DNA from: a virus
Reading direction: 5' to 3' (one strand)
Length of the DNA stretch: 64,000 bases
Virus record (IMG/VR): IMGVR_UViG_3300042482_000702
Coordinates: 258,478-322,477 of that record
This document shows, piece by piece, positions 16,001 through 25,212 of this stretch (position 1 is the first letter of the stretch; the number at the start of each line of letters is the position of its first letter). A model generated the notes under the pieces. It made no database searches and was not told the origin of the DNA. It saw only the letters and a list, made by a program, of their open reading frames with translations. Position numbers and translations under genes: made by a program.

Positions 16001-17949
16001 ATGGTACAAAATGGGTAGATTATCAGGACACACAAGATTGTACAAACTCATTAAAGTTTAATGTTTGGAATAATAGAGAAAGAACTATATCGGGAGAATT
16101 TCAAATGAGTTATTCTGTTTATTTTTGGGCATCACAAGATGATAATAATAAAAGAGCTTTTGAAGTTTATGGATGTTGTGGTGATATGTACACTGCAAGT
16201 GAATCAATCAACCACGGACATTCTATCAGACTTATTAAAGATAATTCTGATAACACAGGAACAATGACTGACTATGATGGTAATGTTTACTCAACAGTAA
16301 AGATAGGAGACCAAGTATGGTTAGCACAAAATTTAATGGTTACACATTACAATGATGGTACACCTATACCTTATGCGGAAGACAATACCACATGGGCGGC
16401 TAGTTCTGATGCTTTTTGCGCATACGAAGGAAATTGGGCTAATGTGGGGTGTGACGCACCAACACCTACTCCAACCCCTACACCAACAAATGAACAATTA
16501 CCAACACCAACAGTAACTACAACCTCAACACCTACACCAACTCCGACAAAGACACCAACCCCTACACCATTACCACCTACAGAATTTATATCTATATGGA
16601 GAACAACATCTCTTGATGAATCTATAACACTTCCTTATAACTTATCTGGAGCATACACAGGAACTATAGATTGGGGTGATGGTAATATATCTAGTAATTC
16701 TTATTCTAACAGAACTCATACTTACCTTACACCTGGTGATTACACAGTAACTGTATTTGGAACAATAAATGGATGGTCTTTTGGAGTTAGTAGTACTCTA
16801 AATAACGCTGTTAAAATACGAAGTATTAGTCAATGGGGAAGTTCATTTAGATTAGGTAATCAAACTCAGTGTTTTAGTAATTGCTCTAACTTAAACTTAA
16901 GTGGAGTTACAGACATACTGAATTTAGATGGAACTACTACTCTTTCTAATATTTTTAATGATTGCACATCATTAACCACAGTTGGTAGGATGAATGAGTG
17001 GGATGTTAGTCGGGTAACTAGTATGTTATTTATGTTTGTAAATTCCACATTCAATCAAAACATAGGAAATTGGAATGTTAGTAATGTTACTACTATGAAT
17101 GGTATGTTTTATAGGGCGACATCATTTAATCAAGATATTAGTTCTTGGAATGTTGGTAATGTAACTAATATGGATAATATGTTTAATATTGCACCCTCAT
17201 TTAATCAAGATTTAAGTAGTTGGTGCGTAACTCTTATTCCAACAACGCCCGCAGATTTTGACACACAAGCAACATCTTGGGTATTACCAAAACCAATATG
17301 GGGAACTTGTCCGGGACCAACACCAACACCAACAATAACTCAAACACCAACAAGAACACCATTACCACCGACAGAAGTTTTTATAGGTACACAAATCTTT
17401 ACTAATAGTAACCTTGATGTTACAACGTATAGAGATGGTACTGAAATACCACAAGTAACTGGTCAAACAGCTTGGGATAATTTAACCACTGGAGCTTGGT
17501 GCTATTACGCAAACAATACAGCTAATGGAGTTGTTTACGGAAAGTTATATAATTGGTATGCTGTTGCAGGAATAGATGGTAGTGGAATACCAAGAAATTT
17601 AGCACCTTTAGGTTATCATATTCCAACAGATGCAGAATGGACTACATTAACAACATATTTAGGAGGAGAAAGTGTAGCAGGAGGTAAAATGAAATCAACA
17701 GGAACATCGCTTTGGACAAACCCTAATACAGGAGCAACTAATGAGAGTGGTTTTACAGGTCTTCCTGGAGGGGGTCGCTACAGCAATGTGTCGTTCAACG
17801 CCATTGGCATCTTCGGTTTTTGGTGGAGTTCGTCAGAGGACATTTCTACTAGAGCCTGGTACCGCAACCTGAGTACCAACAATAACGATGTTAGCAGAAG
17901 CACCTACAATAAGAAAGACGGTTTCTCAGTAAGATTAATAAAAGACTAA
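13090..17949 (+). CDS. giant modular adhesin / tail-fibre protein
   Basis: 1619 residues. The start MKGQKLEIRNNG at 13090 matches the start of the next gene, so an upstream in-frame ATG at 13045 is rejected. Order: a shared N-terminal domain (about 1-65, ending WCVKGTFS...DWP), a Pro-Thr linker, three blocks of BspA/LRR_5-type leucine-rich repeats (LTTINLPSV-like), a Fib_succ_major-type domain (GLLYNWQAA...AGWHLPT...IRLIKD), a PKD-like and DUF285-type repeat region (WNVSNVTTMNGMF), and a C-terminal Fib_succ_major/C-type-lectin-like domain ending GFSVRLIKD. Linkers are PTPTPT. It probably binds host surface ligands from the virion. The last 190 bases are compositionally distinct. Confidence 0.85.
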   Translation: MKGQKLEIRNNGNSNTTIKYQNFNDSIWRNGVILRANQIMKIWCVKGTFSSVSKNVVILSSLDWPLAKPPVIGTSNCVLPDGLISINVLTSIVLENPSEIITFDLTFDPINDWMYLKSDPNYINRNEIRTYTSIYSYNPQRMVLYDRRTGCKAINGFYVSTNIVYVTNGVMEITDDTGTRNPTPTPTKSLPPTPTPTETPTPTPTKTLTPTPTPSLTPNFTHSLRLTFDTTENINLLVGDPTNVLNWNVFFDSWNYGNSFSSVTIDDVNVILFGGGNLTIKNNLFEGNNSLIGIVDEFNCVISLGDYVFSSCLNLTTINLPSVTYCGEYCFNNIPKVEVINLPNLMVALSNSFNGESVLTELSLPSLINAGSYCFNSRSNVTKFYLPNLISIENYGFNNCTSITDLYIPSILAFGETFDSYEIFDGTTGNTINLTVSSYVMTGNTGLPDTDIQYLIDNNNITLTIVDVQTSSFTQPSLMLVFDDISNAETLMGYSLSVRDWNTFFDLPTYGYPFTSVEVSGNTVSLFGGSQIIIKDELFLNNIHLISVSDTLGCVMSIGNYSFLGCTSALTFNFPSVVSVGIYGGCFEQCVSLTTINLPLVTIISDDCFYNCTSLISINLPWVTTIGISSFAYCSSLTTMNLPLCTNLGETVVNNNVFANITGQTITLTIPSELMTCNEGLPDGDVQYLIDNNEVTVVEISTSAEIYLSLNLTFDNITNADLLVGDVSLITNWNTFFDLPTYGNQFINVEVSGNTVSLMGGSEITIKHNLFYNNINIISIYDTGSVIALNNSSFDSCTNLTTINLPSCINLGGSVLNDDVFNFIVGQTITLTIPNILMTCNGGFPDGDIQYLIDNNDVTVIEITIPIPTPTPTPTPIPTPTPSNDLTYMLLPDNDLYYELIEPTPTPTPTPTPTAIFVDCVNEGLLYNWQAATYSGTGNTTIAPAGWHLPTIEEFNTLRTFLSNSSYDLIDGTKWVDYQDTQDCTNSLKFNVWNNRERTISGEFQMSYSVYFWASQDDNNKRAFEVYGCCGDMYTASESINHGHSIRLIKDNSDNTGTMTDYDGNVYSTVKIGDQVWLAQNLMVTHYNDGTPIPYAEDNTTWAASSDAFCAYEGNWANVGCDAPTPTPTPTPTNEQLPTPTVTTTSTPTPTPTKTPTPTPLPPTEFISIWRTTSLDESITLPYNLSGAYTGTIDWGDGNISSNSYSNRTHTYLTPGDYTVTVFGTINGWSFGVSSTLNNAVKIRSISQWGSSFRLGNQTQCFSNCSNLNLSGVTDILNLDGTTTLSNIFNDCTSLTTVGRMNEWDVSRVTSMLFMFVNSTFNQNIGNWNVSNVTTMNGMFYRATSFNQDISSWNVGNVTNMDNMFNIAPSFNQDLSSWCVTLIPTTPADFDTQATSWVLPKPIWGTCPGPTPTPTITQTPTRTPLPPTEVFIGTQIFTNSNLDVTTYRDGTEIPQVTGQTAWDNLTTGAWCYYANNTANGVVYGKLYNWYAVAGIDGSGIPRNLAPLGYHIPTDAEWTTLTTYLGGESVAGGKMKSTGTSLWTNPNTGATNESGFTGLPGGGRYSNVSFNAIGIFGFWWSSSEDISTRAWYRNLSTNNNDVSRSTYNKKDGFSVRLIKD
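17755..17940 (+). other. compositionally distinct 3' segment, candidate variable region
   Basis: Visibly GC-richer than the flanks and rich in NNC codons (CGC TAC AGC, GCC ATT GGC ATC TTC, AGC ACC TAC), within a lectin-like fold whose tip residues vary in related proteins. This is how a diversity-generating retroelement target looks. No reverse transcriptase or template copy is in this window. Confidence 0.4.
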
Positions 17950-18003
17950 TCAACACCGACACCGACACCTACACCAACATCAACATAAAATCAATAAAAT
18001 AAC

Positions 18004-18011
18004 TATTTATA
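18004..18011 (+). promoter_or_regulatory. late-type promoter motif TATTTATA
   Basis: Octamer 13 bases before the ATG at 18024, matching the spacing of the upstream paralogue. Confidence 0.6.
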
Positions 18012-18023
18012 AATAAAAACATT

Positions 18024-20162
18024 ATGAAAGGACAAAGATTAATAATTAAAAATAACGGCACAACAAAAATTACATTAAAATATATAAATTTAAGTGATTT
18101 TTTGTTAAGAGACAACGTATCTTTAAATCCAAATCAAGTTAGGCACATATGGTGTGTTAAAGGAACTTTTAGTCACACATCAGGTGATTTATCAATTATT
18201 TCAGATATTGGTTGGCCACCTAAGAAAATAATTCAAAAACCAACACCTACACCAACGCCTACTAAAACATTTGTGCCAACTCAAACCCCAACTCAAACCC
18301 CAACAAATACCCCAACTAACACAGAAACACCAACTCAAACACCAACACCAACTCAAACACCTACACCAACAGATGTGTCGTTAATAACCCCTACCCCAAC
18401 ACAAACTCCAACACAAACAATGGAAGCAGGATATCACTATATTGCAAATTTATATGATTGTACATATGATTGTGCTCTTGCAGGTCCAAGTTTACCAGTT
18501 AAATCAACAACAACACCTTTAGAAATTGGTAAATTTTATAAAGACCCAGGTAGCCTTTCAGGTGGTACAGGATATTGTTGGGAAATTTTATCAGTAGGTA
18601 ATGAAATGACAATAGTCGATTTAGATTTAATGACACCATATGACACTTGTTCAGATTGTTGCGCCTTTTTATCTCCAACTCCAACAGCTACTCCTACGGA
18701 AACACCGACACCTACTCCAACAGCTACTCCTACGGAAACACCGACACCTACTCCTACTCCTACGGAAACTTCAGCACCTGCACCCAATGTTACATTTATA
18801 AATAATTCCACAATTGCATCTATAGATGATTTTATTGATAATTCAGGGTTTATATCATTAACTAACTTAACTGGTTCATTCCCTGTGACTTCAGGACAAA
18901 CACTTTCAGGGTATCACTCTATTATAACGGATGGACAACCTAGTACAACTATATCTGGTCAAGGAGTTATTAATTACTTAATAGAGATTAATGGTTTAGT
19001 GGTTTCTTCAGGTTCTACAGAAATCCCTGTTGGATTGGGTCTTGGTACGGGATTACCTTTAGATATTACCGATATTTTAGTGATAACAATAATTAACGAA
19101 CCTATACCCCTTACTATTTCATTAGAAGGATTTTACTTTTCAGGTTCGGTAGGTGCTGGATATCAAGCAATTGCTAACCAACCATTAATCGATGATGTAA
19201 CTATTAATTTTACTAATATATTAGGAACTATTACAGGACCACCGCTAGTAATTAGTGGTTCTGTTGAAATCTTATCAGGACAAACAAGTGGTTTTACTCA
19301 AACATTTATTGATTACGACTATAATAATTTAACAGAAGAAAGTTCATTCACTGGAATAACGTTTGAAGAGGTAGGGTTACCACAATATATTTTTTCAGGT
19401 GAAGTATCAGGTTCAACATTTAATGTAACACCTACACCAACACCAACGAATGAACAATTACCAACACCTACACCAACGGCGGAAGCAATAACAGGTGTTA
19501 CACCAACAGTAACCTCAACACCGACACCTACACCAACAATAAGTCCCGTAATGGCATCGTTATTTATTGATATAGTTGAGGGTTATAACGGTATTTCATT
19601 TGATGGGGTTACATATACATCAGACACAACAATCAATGTTATTAAAAATCAACAATATACTATTATTGCGTTTAATGGTAGTGGGTTGTTCCAAAATTGG
19701 GAGGGTACTAATGTTGATTTACCTGTACCTAATTCATCTAATACCATTGTAACTGTCACCGGTAATACCGCAACATTAAAAGCTGTGTTCCCTGAAGTAA
19801 CACCAACTCCAACTCCAACAGAAACACCAACACCTACTCCAACCCCAACAGTTGTCTCAAATGTGTTTAATGTAACTGCTGATGGTTCCTCTGCTTATAT
19901 AATAAACGGACAATCAAACCCTACATTAAGTATAACTGAAGGGGAAACTTATACATTTAACATATCAGCAATTGGACATCCGTTTTGGATTAAAACAGTA
20001 AATTCAACAGGCACAGAAAACTCATATAATGATGGAGTAACTAATAATGGAACTGATGACGGGACAATAACGTTTACAGTCCAATATGGTACACCATTTA
20101 TCCTTTATTATAATTGTCAATTCCATGCTAGTATGGCGGGTACTATAAATTTAACGCCTTAA
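18024..20162 (+). CDS. modular adhesin with cupredoxin-like tip domain
   Basis: 712 residues. Residues 1-65 are homologous to the N-terminus of the 13090 product and probably attach it to the virion. Several PTPTPT/TPTETPT linkers separate beta-rich modules, including a repeat-type domain around 510-590. The C-terminal about 100 residues look like a plastocyanin-type cupredoxin: GHPFWIK supplies the first His, and [10 protein letters not shown] gives the C-x2-H-x3-M copper ligands. Similar HPF...C..H...M modules occur in marine phage fibres. Copper binding is inferred from the ligand pattern. Confidence 0.75.
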   Translation: MKGQRLIIKNNGTTKITLKYINLSDFLLRDNVSLNPNQVRHIWCVKGTFSHTSGDLSIISDIGWPPKKIIQKPTPTPTPTKTFVPTQTPTQTPTNTPTNTETPTQTPTPTQTPTPTDVSLITPTPTQTPTQTMEAGYHYIANLYDCTYDCALAGPSLPVKSTTTPLEIGKFYKDPGSLSGGTGYCWEILSVGNEMTIVDLDLMTPYDTCSDCCAFLSPTPTATPTETPTPTPTATPTETPTPTPTPTETSAPAPNVTFINNSTIASIDDFIDNSGFISLTNLTGSFPVTSGQTLSGYHSIITDGQPSTTISGQGVINYLIEINGLVVSSGSTEIPVGLGLGTGLPLDITDILVITIINEPIPLTISLEGFYFSGSVGAGYQAIANQPLIDDVTINFTNILGTITGPPLVISGSVEILSGQTSGFTQTFIDYDYNNLTEESSFTGITFEEVGLPQYIFSGEVSGSTFNVTPTPTPTNEQLPTPTPTAEAITGVTPTVTSTPTPTPTISPVMASLFIDIVEGYNGISFDGVTYTSDTTINVIKNQQYTIIAFNGSGLFQNWEGTNVDLPVPNSSNTIVTVTGNTATLKAVFPEVTPTPTPTETPTPTPTPTVVSNVFNVTADGSSAYIINGQSNPTLSITEGETYTFNISAIGHPFWIKTVNSTGTENSYNDGVTNNGTDDGTITFTVQYGTPFILYYNCQFHASMAGTINLTP

Positions 20163-20266
20163 TATAAAAATATAGATAAATTATTCTCTAATACCAAACA
20201 ATGATTTGGATATAGAACTATTATATTAAAAACAAATAACTTAACAATAAAAAAAAAACAAAAATT

Positions 20267-22378
20267 ATGGCAATAGGAGCAAGAATATTAAGTAACAATT
20301 TAAGTGGTGAAACCGTAGATGTTACTTTTTTACCATTTACAGGTGGAACAATTGATTTGGGAGAACAAACAATCCCATTTAATAACTTAACACCATACCC
20401 TTACGGTACGTATGAAGTGTATGTACCATTATATGACCAGACATATGAGGTGGTAATAAATCAAGGAGCTAGTGGTCAAACATTTAGTTTTGTGTCTAAA
20501 TTAACCGGAAGCAATAATCACGGAGCGGTAACATTAAACTTTACTGATTTAACTGCTCAAATTATTGATTTAAATGTTGATTACACCGGATGGTACATTA
20601 ATGATATATACCCAATTACAGATTATGGTTATGGATACTTTTTTCAAAATGATAGTACTTGTAATTTACAATGGGTTATTTTTGCAGATGTATTAGGTAA
20701 TATAATGGAAAGTTTCCAAACAAATTGTGATTGTGATTACGGTTATGACGATTTAGGTGGAAAATGGATATATTTTAATGACCATTTTAACGGTATATTA
20801 AAATATTTTAATGGTAAAGATGTCTATACATTAACTGCCGACACATCAAGTGAATATATTAATGTTAATGATTCTTGGGACGGTGTTATGTCAAATGATA
20901 ACTTTAGTATAACTATTTATAATACAATTAGTGGTACCGCAGTTAGTTATATTGTTAACGGTTCAACTTTAATACCATTTAATGAATTTAATAGTTCAGG
21001 ATATAACCAAAATATTATCACCTATTTTAGTGGTAGTTGGATAGCTGAAACGATTTACTCCGCTGGTCCTCCTATTCCTGAATCGATTTACGCCGTTGGT
21101 TCTGATAATTATGAAACATTAAAGTTTTATGATGGAACCGACGGAACTTTATTACAAACATTAAACCTAACAGGGGATACTTACACAGATTACGATATAA
21201 GCCCTTACGGTGATAATAAAATAGGTGGTTTATTCTATAAGGATGGTGACCCATTAGTTGATTATCTTATCTTCCAATATGACGGTAACACCGATACATT
21301 AATCACAACAACACACGCATACGCAAATTATGATTATAGAAATATATCCTCAAGAGATAATTTTTTCCCAAATCCTGGAGGTTCAGAAGCTTTGGTAATA
21401 AAACTTCAAAATACGGCGAGTTATAACAATATTGGAGAGGTTGTTAATTACTGTGATTTAATTTATATGTTAAGTGGTGATACTGATTTTACCACATATG
21501 TCTTCCAAGATAGTGGGACTGGAGATAAATCAATACGTAATTCGATGCGTGTAAGTGATATAGTTAATGGAATTTGTGATAATGGTGATGGATATGTTTC
21601 TTCATTAGTTATTAATTCAAGTGGTGTTACAATCACTTCAAGTGGGATTTTAACATCTGATAATGGTGGAAATGAAGTTTATGATGTTGGCAACGGAGTT
21701 GTTAATTTATTTTACACAGATAATAATTCAACAGGTTGTACCCTTACATACATTAACGGAGAAGGTGTTGTGAGTGATACAATCTCAGGAATTACATTTG
21801 GAATAGGAGGAGCATTTGATGCTAATAATACCGGAGGATTATTTCAGTTTAGTAATTCTTTAGGTGATGATTATTATATTACCGAAATGTCTGACTTATT
21901 TCAAACAGGTAATACTTTAGTTAATTCAGGGACAACCCAAGTTTATTACGTTCAAGGCAAATTCAGACCAGATTTTTTACTTCCTAGTTTACTATTGTCT
22001 GTTGATTATGTTACTAAAGAATATAATATATTATCATCAACAGGTTATACACAACACTTTGATTTATATGAGATTGGTGAATATGGTAGTTCATTTAATA
22101 TTGCTGTTGGAGATGATAAATTTATGTATACATTTTTCGATTTAAGTGGTAATACAAATATTAGTCTATATGATTTTAATGGTAACCGATTAAATCGTCT
22201 TGTAACATCACATACAACTTTTAATATTCCACGAGCTTGTGGAAATAGTTTTGTACAAAGAATTAATGAGAATGGTAATTACTACATATATTTGGTAAGT
22301 GAAACCGAAATATCACCATCAATACTTACAGATGATAATAATTATTATACATTTAACGACTATATTTGGTGGGACTAA
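20267..22378 (+). CDS. large beta-rich virion protein (putative fibre/propeller)
   Basis: 703 residues, rich in Gly, Asn, Thr and Tyr with repeating short strands (GDTYTDYDISPYGDNKIGGL-type blades). It may form a beta-propeller or fibre. It follows the two adhesins on the same strand and lacks their N-terminal domain and PT linkers. No family is recognised. Confidence 0.6.
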   Translation: MAIGARILSNNLSGETVDVTFLPFTGGTIDLGEQTIPFNNLTPYPYGTYEVYVPLYDQTYEVVINQGASGQTFSFVSKLTGSNNHGAVTLNFTDLTAQIIDLNVDYTGWYINDIYPITDYGYGYFFQNDSTCNLQWVIFADVLGNIMESFQTNCDCDYGYDDLGGKWIYFNDHFNGILKYFNGKDVYTLTADTSSEYINVNDSWDGVMSNDNFSITIYNTISGTAVSYIVNGSTLIPFNEFNSSGYNQNIITYFSGSWIAETIYSAGPPIPESIYAVGSDNYETLKFYDGTDGTLLQTLNLTGDTYTDYDISPYGDNKIGGLFYKDGDPLVDYLIFQYDGNTDTLITTTHAYANYDYRNISSRDNFFPNPGGSEALVIKLQNTASYNNIGEVVNYCDLIYMLSGDTDFTTYVFQDSGTGDKSIRNSMRVSDIVNGICDNGDGYVSSLVINSSGVTITSSGILTSDNGGNEVYDVGNGVVNLFYTDNNSTGCTLTYINGEGVVSDTISGITFGIGGAFDANNTGGLFQFSNSLGDDYYITEMSDLFQTGNTLVNSGTTQVYYVQGKFRPDFLLPSLLLSVDYVTKEYNILSSTGYTQHFDLYEIGEYGSSFNIAVGDDKFMYTFFDLSGNTNISLYDFNGNRLNRLVTSHTTFNIPRACGNSFVQRINENGNYYIYLVSETEISPSILTDDNNYYTFNDYIWWD

Positions 22379-22407
22379 TAAAAAAAATTAAATAAAAAAT
22401 TATAAAT

Positions 22408-22653
22408 ATGAAAAAACCAGTAAGAATTACAATAGATAAAGAATCACCAAAAGGTGAACTTACATCATACTTAACTCAGTTTGATGTAACTGAAACTACA
22501 ACAGTTTTAGAACTTAAAACAACAATAAAAGACTCAATTAAATTTCCATATGAACTTGTTAAAGAAACATTATGGGGTAGTTCTACTGAGTTAAAAGATG
22601 TTGATTTAATCCCAAAAAACGGAAGACTTGAATACAACCTTTTAATTAAATAA
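22408..22653 (+). CDS. small beta-grasp/ubiquitin-like protein candidate
   Basis: 81 residues. The pattern TTTVLELKTTIKDSI...PYELVKETLWGSSTELKDVDLI...LEYNLLI follows the strand-helix-strand spacing of ubiquitin-like folds (TVxxLKxxI, then LxxxGxxL, then a final LxLxI strand). There is no terminal Gly-Gly. It is the last gene of the fibre operon, so it could be a tail chaperone or minor component. The fold call is by eye. Confidence 0.45.
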   Translation: MKKPVRITIDKESPKGELTSYLTQFDVTETTTVLELKTTIKDSIKFPYELVKETLWGSSTELKDVDLIPKNGRLEYNLLIK

Positions 22654-22657
22654 TAAG

Positions 22658-22688
22658 AAACCCCTCTTAAACGGAGGGGTTTTTTTAT
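22658..22688. terminator. terminator after the fibre operon
   Basis: AACCCCTC-TTAAAC-GGAGGGGTT hairpin followed by seven T. Confidence 0.8.
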
Positions 22689-22712
22689 GAAACCTTGTTA
22701 TTTGTTTATTTT

Positions 22713-23549
22713 TTAAAATTTAGTTCCACAAGAAGAACAAAATTTATCAGAATCTTTTTTTCTTTTTTTACCACAATTACCACAATAAACTTTTAAATCT
22801 TTATTGTTGTATTGTTTTTGTGATTCAGGTAATATCTTCCATATAGAAGTAGAACATGCGTAGTGATTAAACGATTTATTCACCGTTTGGAATGATTGGT
22901 CACTTTTACCACCTTTCTCAACTCTACCGGTCTCTAATGAATCCATAGTAACCTCTTTTTTACCACTAATATTGATATTTCCTGATGAGGTATTAAACAT
23001 AGCTGAACTAATTCCCGCAGTTAATGTACTGTATGATGCCGTTCCGGTTGTTGAACCCGCAAATCCATTAGTTGTAAATGTAATTCCTCCAGTATTTGTT
23101 GTGTGGGTAGGTGGTTGAAATGACCCACCCGTGTTTGTAGAATAAGTTGGTCCACCAAATGAACCCCCATAACTAATATTGTTTGTCCACACCGGTTGTT
23201 TATACTCATCAAAGAAGTCAATAACAACATCCCCATTTCCGGAGATGGCATCCAACACCTCATTTGATGTTCCGTCAACCTCATAAGTTTCAAACTTGAA
23301 TTTACGAGCATCGTCAAGATATCTCTCAAGGAAAATTCGTTGTCCCGGTTTAAGAACAATTCCTCCTCCGGAGATATAATTTCCGTCAAGTTTAATTTTA
23401 GATAATACTGTGTTAGTGGAGGGGTTAAATAATTCTAGTTGGAATTCATCCCCATTTTTAAGATAGACATTTTGTCCAACTTGTTTAAGACGTTTTTTGT
23501 CTTTTGTGATATACGCACAAGGCGTACCTGTTTTTGTTTGGTAATACAT
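22713..23549 (-). CDS. virion-like protein with C-terminal zinc ribbon
   Basis: 278 residues. The N-terminal 110 residues form a beta-rich domain, followed by a low-complexity Gly/Thr/Ser region (STNTGGSFQPP) and a final zinc ribbon with CGNCG and CSSCG knuckles (about 253-273). A TATTTATA element about 107 bases upstream points to late expression. It is a likely structural or decoration protein. Confidence 0.6.
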   Translation of the reverse strand: MYYQTKTGTPCAYITKDKKRLKQVGQNVYLKNGDEFQLELFNPSTNTVLSKIKLDGNYISGGGIVLKPGQRIFLERYLDDARKFKFETYEVDGTSNEVLDAISGNGDVVIDFFDEYKQPVWTNNISYGGSFGGPTYSTNTGGSFQPPTHTTNTGGITFTTNGFAGSTTGTASYSTLTAGISSAMFNTSSGNINISGKKEVTMDSLETGRVEKGGKSDQSFQTVNKSFNHYACSTSIWKILPESQKQYNNKDLKVYCGNCGKKRKKDSDKFCSSCGTKF

Positions 23550-23717
23550 AATTTCCTTATTTTATTTTTTATGTTTATTGAACTTCTCTTCGTTGGTATC
23601 AATTCCAACTCAAATGCCACTTTGGACACGAGAACCTCAGCAACAAGGTTTCATTTATAAATATAAGGATGTTTTGTTTTATTGTAAATAAAAAACCCCC
23701 AAGTTTCCTCGGAGGTT

Positions 23718-23812
23718 CTATGTAGGAGTTCTCGGGTATCTACACTGATTAACGACAATCAGACCATCGTTCGCGACCTGTAAGAGTCCAACGACTGATA
23801 TTATACTATACT
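23718..23812 (-). ncRNA. structured RNA candidate
   Basis: The minus strand folds into ATCAG-TCGTT/AACGA...CTGAT, CTGATT-GTCGTT-AATCAG and TGTAG...CTACA helices directly downstream of tRNA-Met. It is not a tRNA, and no class is recognised. Confidence 0.3.
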
Positions 23813-23831
23813 TACACTCAAATATCTATTG

Positions 23832-23904
23832 TGGTCCCGGAGAATTACGATATCCCGACTTCTACATTATGAGTGTAGCACTCTAACCTCTGAGTTACGA
23901 GACC
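23832..23904 (-). tRNA. tRNA-Met(CAT)
   Basis: Acceptor GGTCTCG/CGGGACC, D-stem ACTC/GAGT, anticodon arm CTACA-CTCATAA-TGTAG, discriminator A. The T-loop ATCGTAA departs from the usual TTC start. First of three CAT tRNAs; initiator, elongator and Ile2 cannot be told apart here. Confidence 0.85.
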
Positions 23905-23944
23905 AATTATGGGTTTTTAATGAACCCATAAAACATATGTCAAT

Positions 23945-24178
23945 TTATTGGTGGTGCTTAATGTACCTCCCAAATTTATCAACCCTCACAGAGAGTTTCT
24001 CCAATCTAAAGTTCCAATTATCGAACTTTCCTAAGCCAGATTTTACTCTCGCCTGTTTAACCGCAGATACTTCTGCCTTCTCACGTCCTTCTTCCGTAGT
24101 TTCTACGAAAAAAGTGGGAGCCTGAACACCAGTCTTACTGGTAGGGACTACTCTCCAAATTCTCAATTTCTGAGTCAT
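23945..24178 (-). CDS. small basic hypothetical protein
   Basis: 77 residues, MTQKLRIWRVVPTSKTGVQ..., basic with a mixed strand-helix look and normal composition for real genes here. It lies between tRNA-Met and tRNA-Leu. No family is recognised. Confidence 0.55.
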   Translation of the reverse strand: MTQKLRIWRVVPTSKTGVQAPTFFVETTEEGREKAEVSAVKQARVKSGLGKFDNWNFRLEKLSVRVDKFGRYIKHHQ

Positions 24179-24353
24179 AAATTTTAGCTAATAGCTAAAA
24201 CTATGTGGAGTTGGGTTGGTTGTTTTTCATATTAATTAGTTTAATTTTTTAAATAAAATGATGTTTAAATCTCCAAGTAAAAAAAAATACTGTTATTAGT
24301 AGTATTATCTTTATTACCTTAATAATCTTTTTTCCCATATTGATAATATTTTG

Positions 24354-24438
24354 TATCCGGAGAGGGACTTGAACCCTCAATCTCCTTTCGGAAAACTAGA
24401 TTTTAAGTCTAGCGTGTATACCATTTCACCACCCAGAT
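24354..24438 (-). tRNA. tRNA-Leu(TAA)
   Basis: Acceptor ATCTGGG/TCCGGAT, anticodon arm CTAGA-CTTAAAA-TCTAG, long variable arm TTCCGAAAGGA as expected for Leu, T-loop TTCAAGT, discriminator A. Confidence 0.93.
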
Positions 24439-24658
24439 GTGTTCCCCCAATGAGATTAGTTTGGGGTAGAATTTTTTCGGTTTTTCTATTCAAAAGTCGA
24501 GACGGTCTTACCCGCACATAAAAGTCAACTATTACTTGGAGGTGAGTTAGTATGCTCCCTTTTTTCCAAAGACCTCATCTATCAAACCGTTTGAGGCGTC
24601 AGCTACATCTTTGTTTAAGAAACGATGCCAAATCTCTTGAGTATCTCTATCTCAATTG

Positions 24659-24739
24659 AGCTTCCGGTTGGATTCGAACCAACGTGCCATTCGGTCCTAC
24701 TTACAAAATAGGTGCAATCAACCACTATGCGACGGAAGC
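24659..24739 (-). tRNA. tRNA-Thr(TGT)
   Basis: Acceptor GCTTCCG/CGGAAGC, anticodon arm CCTAT-TTTGTAA-GTAGG, T-arm GTTGG-TTCGAAT-CCAAC. The variable region is longer than usual for Thr. Confidence 0.88.
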
Positions 24740-24949
24740 CTGTTGCAGAGTATTTTTTTTAAGTAGAAGTCAACTCTGTCTCTTAAACTACTAAAAGAAA
24801 CTGTCCAAGGTCTATCCTGCTTTCGCTGTCCAGATTTTTCTCTGTTTCTTAAAACATCATCACTTCGGCCACATTGGGAGAACCGCAGTTCCCACGTTGT
24901 TTAAGGAGGTAGTTGGCGGTGTATCACACCGAGTTATGATAATGTATTG
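24740..24949 (-). other. non-coding spacer with hairpins
   Basis: No gene is seen. The minus strand contains CGGTGTGATACACCG and other short hairpins between the Leu(TAG) and Thr tRNAs. It may be a processed spacer or a further RNA. Confidence 0.3.
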
Positions 24950-25023
24950 TACCCCCAGTGAGAGTCGAACTCACAAAACTCTTCATCCTAAGTGAAGCGA
25001 CTTTCCCGTTTGTCCACAGGGGT
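24950..25023 (-). tRNA. tRNA(TAG), Leu by code, short variable arm
   Basis: Acceptor ACCCCTG/TGGGGGT, D-stem GAC/GTC, anticodon arm CTTCA-CTTAGGA-TGAAG (anticodon TAG, G37), T-arm GTGAG-TTCGACT-CTCAC, discriminator A. The variable loop is only about 6 bases, unlike normal bacterial Leu tRNAs. Confidence 0.85.
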
Positions 25024-25089
25024 AAATTGATGGGACTTTAACCCATCTGTTGACTATAACAAAAACATAAAGAAAGAAAAATTAGTAGT

Positions 25090-25165
25090 GTAGATAGGAA
25101 TCGAACCTACCTCGATGAATTACTTGTAATATGCACCAACTCTTCTCTCCAATCCTAGTATTAAG
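25090..25165 (-). tRNA. degenerate tRNA or tRNA-like remnant
   Basis: A canonical T-arm GTAGG-TTCGATT-CCTAT is followed by CTACACT, but no matching 5' acceptor or normal anticodon arm is found upstream; ATTA-CAAG-TAAT could be a variable arm. Confidence 0.3.
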
Positions 25166-25212
25166 GAGTGTTACCTACAAATTACCATCACTCAACCCTT
25201 TTACACCATTTG

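Noticed and set aside
13640-19860. Repeated ACACCAACACC DNA that could be mistaken for a CRISPR-like or satellite array
   Set aside because: It is in frame within long ORFs and encodes Pro-Thr linkers of variable length; there are no spacers.
23021-23660. Alternative frames opposite or within the 22713 gene and its leader
   Set aside because: Codon content and repetitiveness mirror the real gene in frame -1; no start context.
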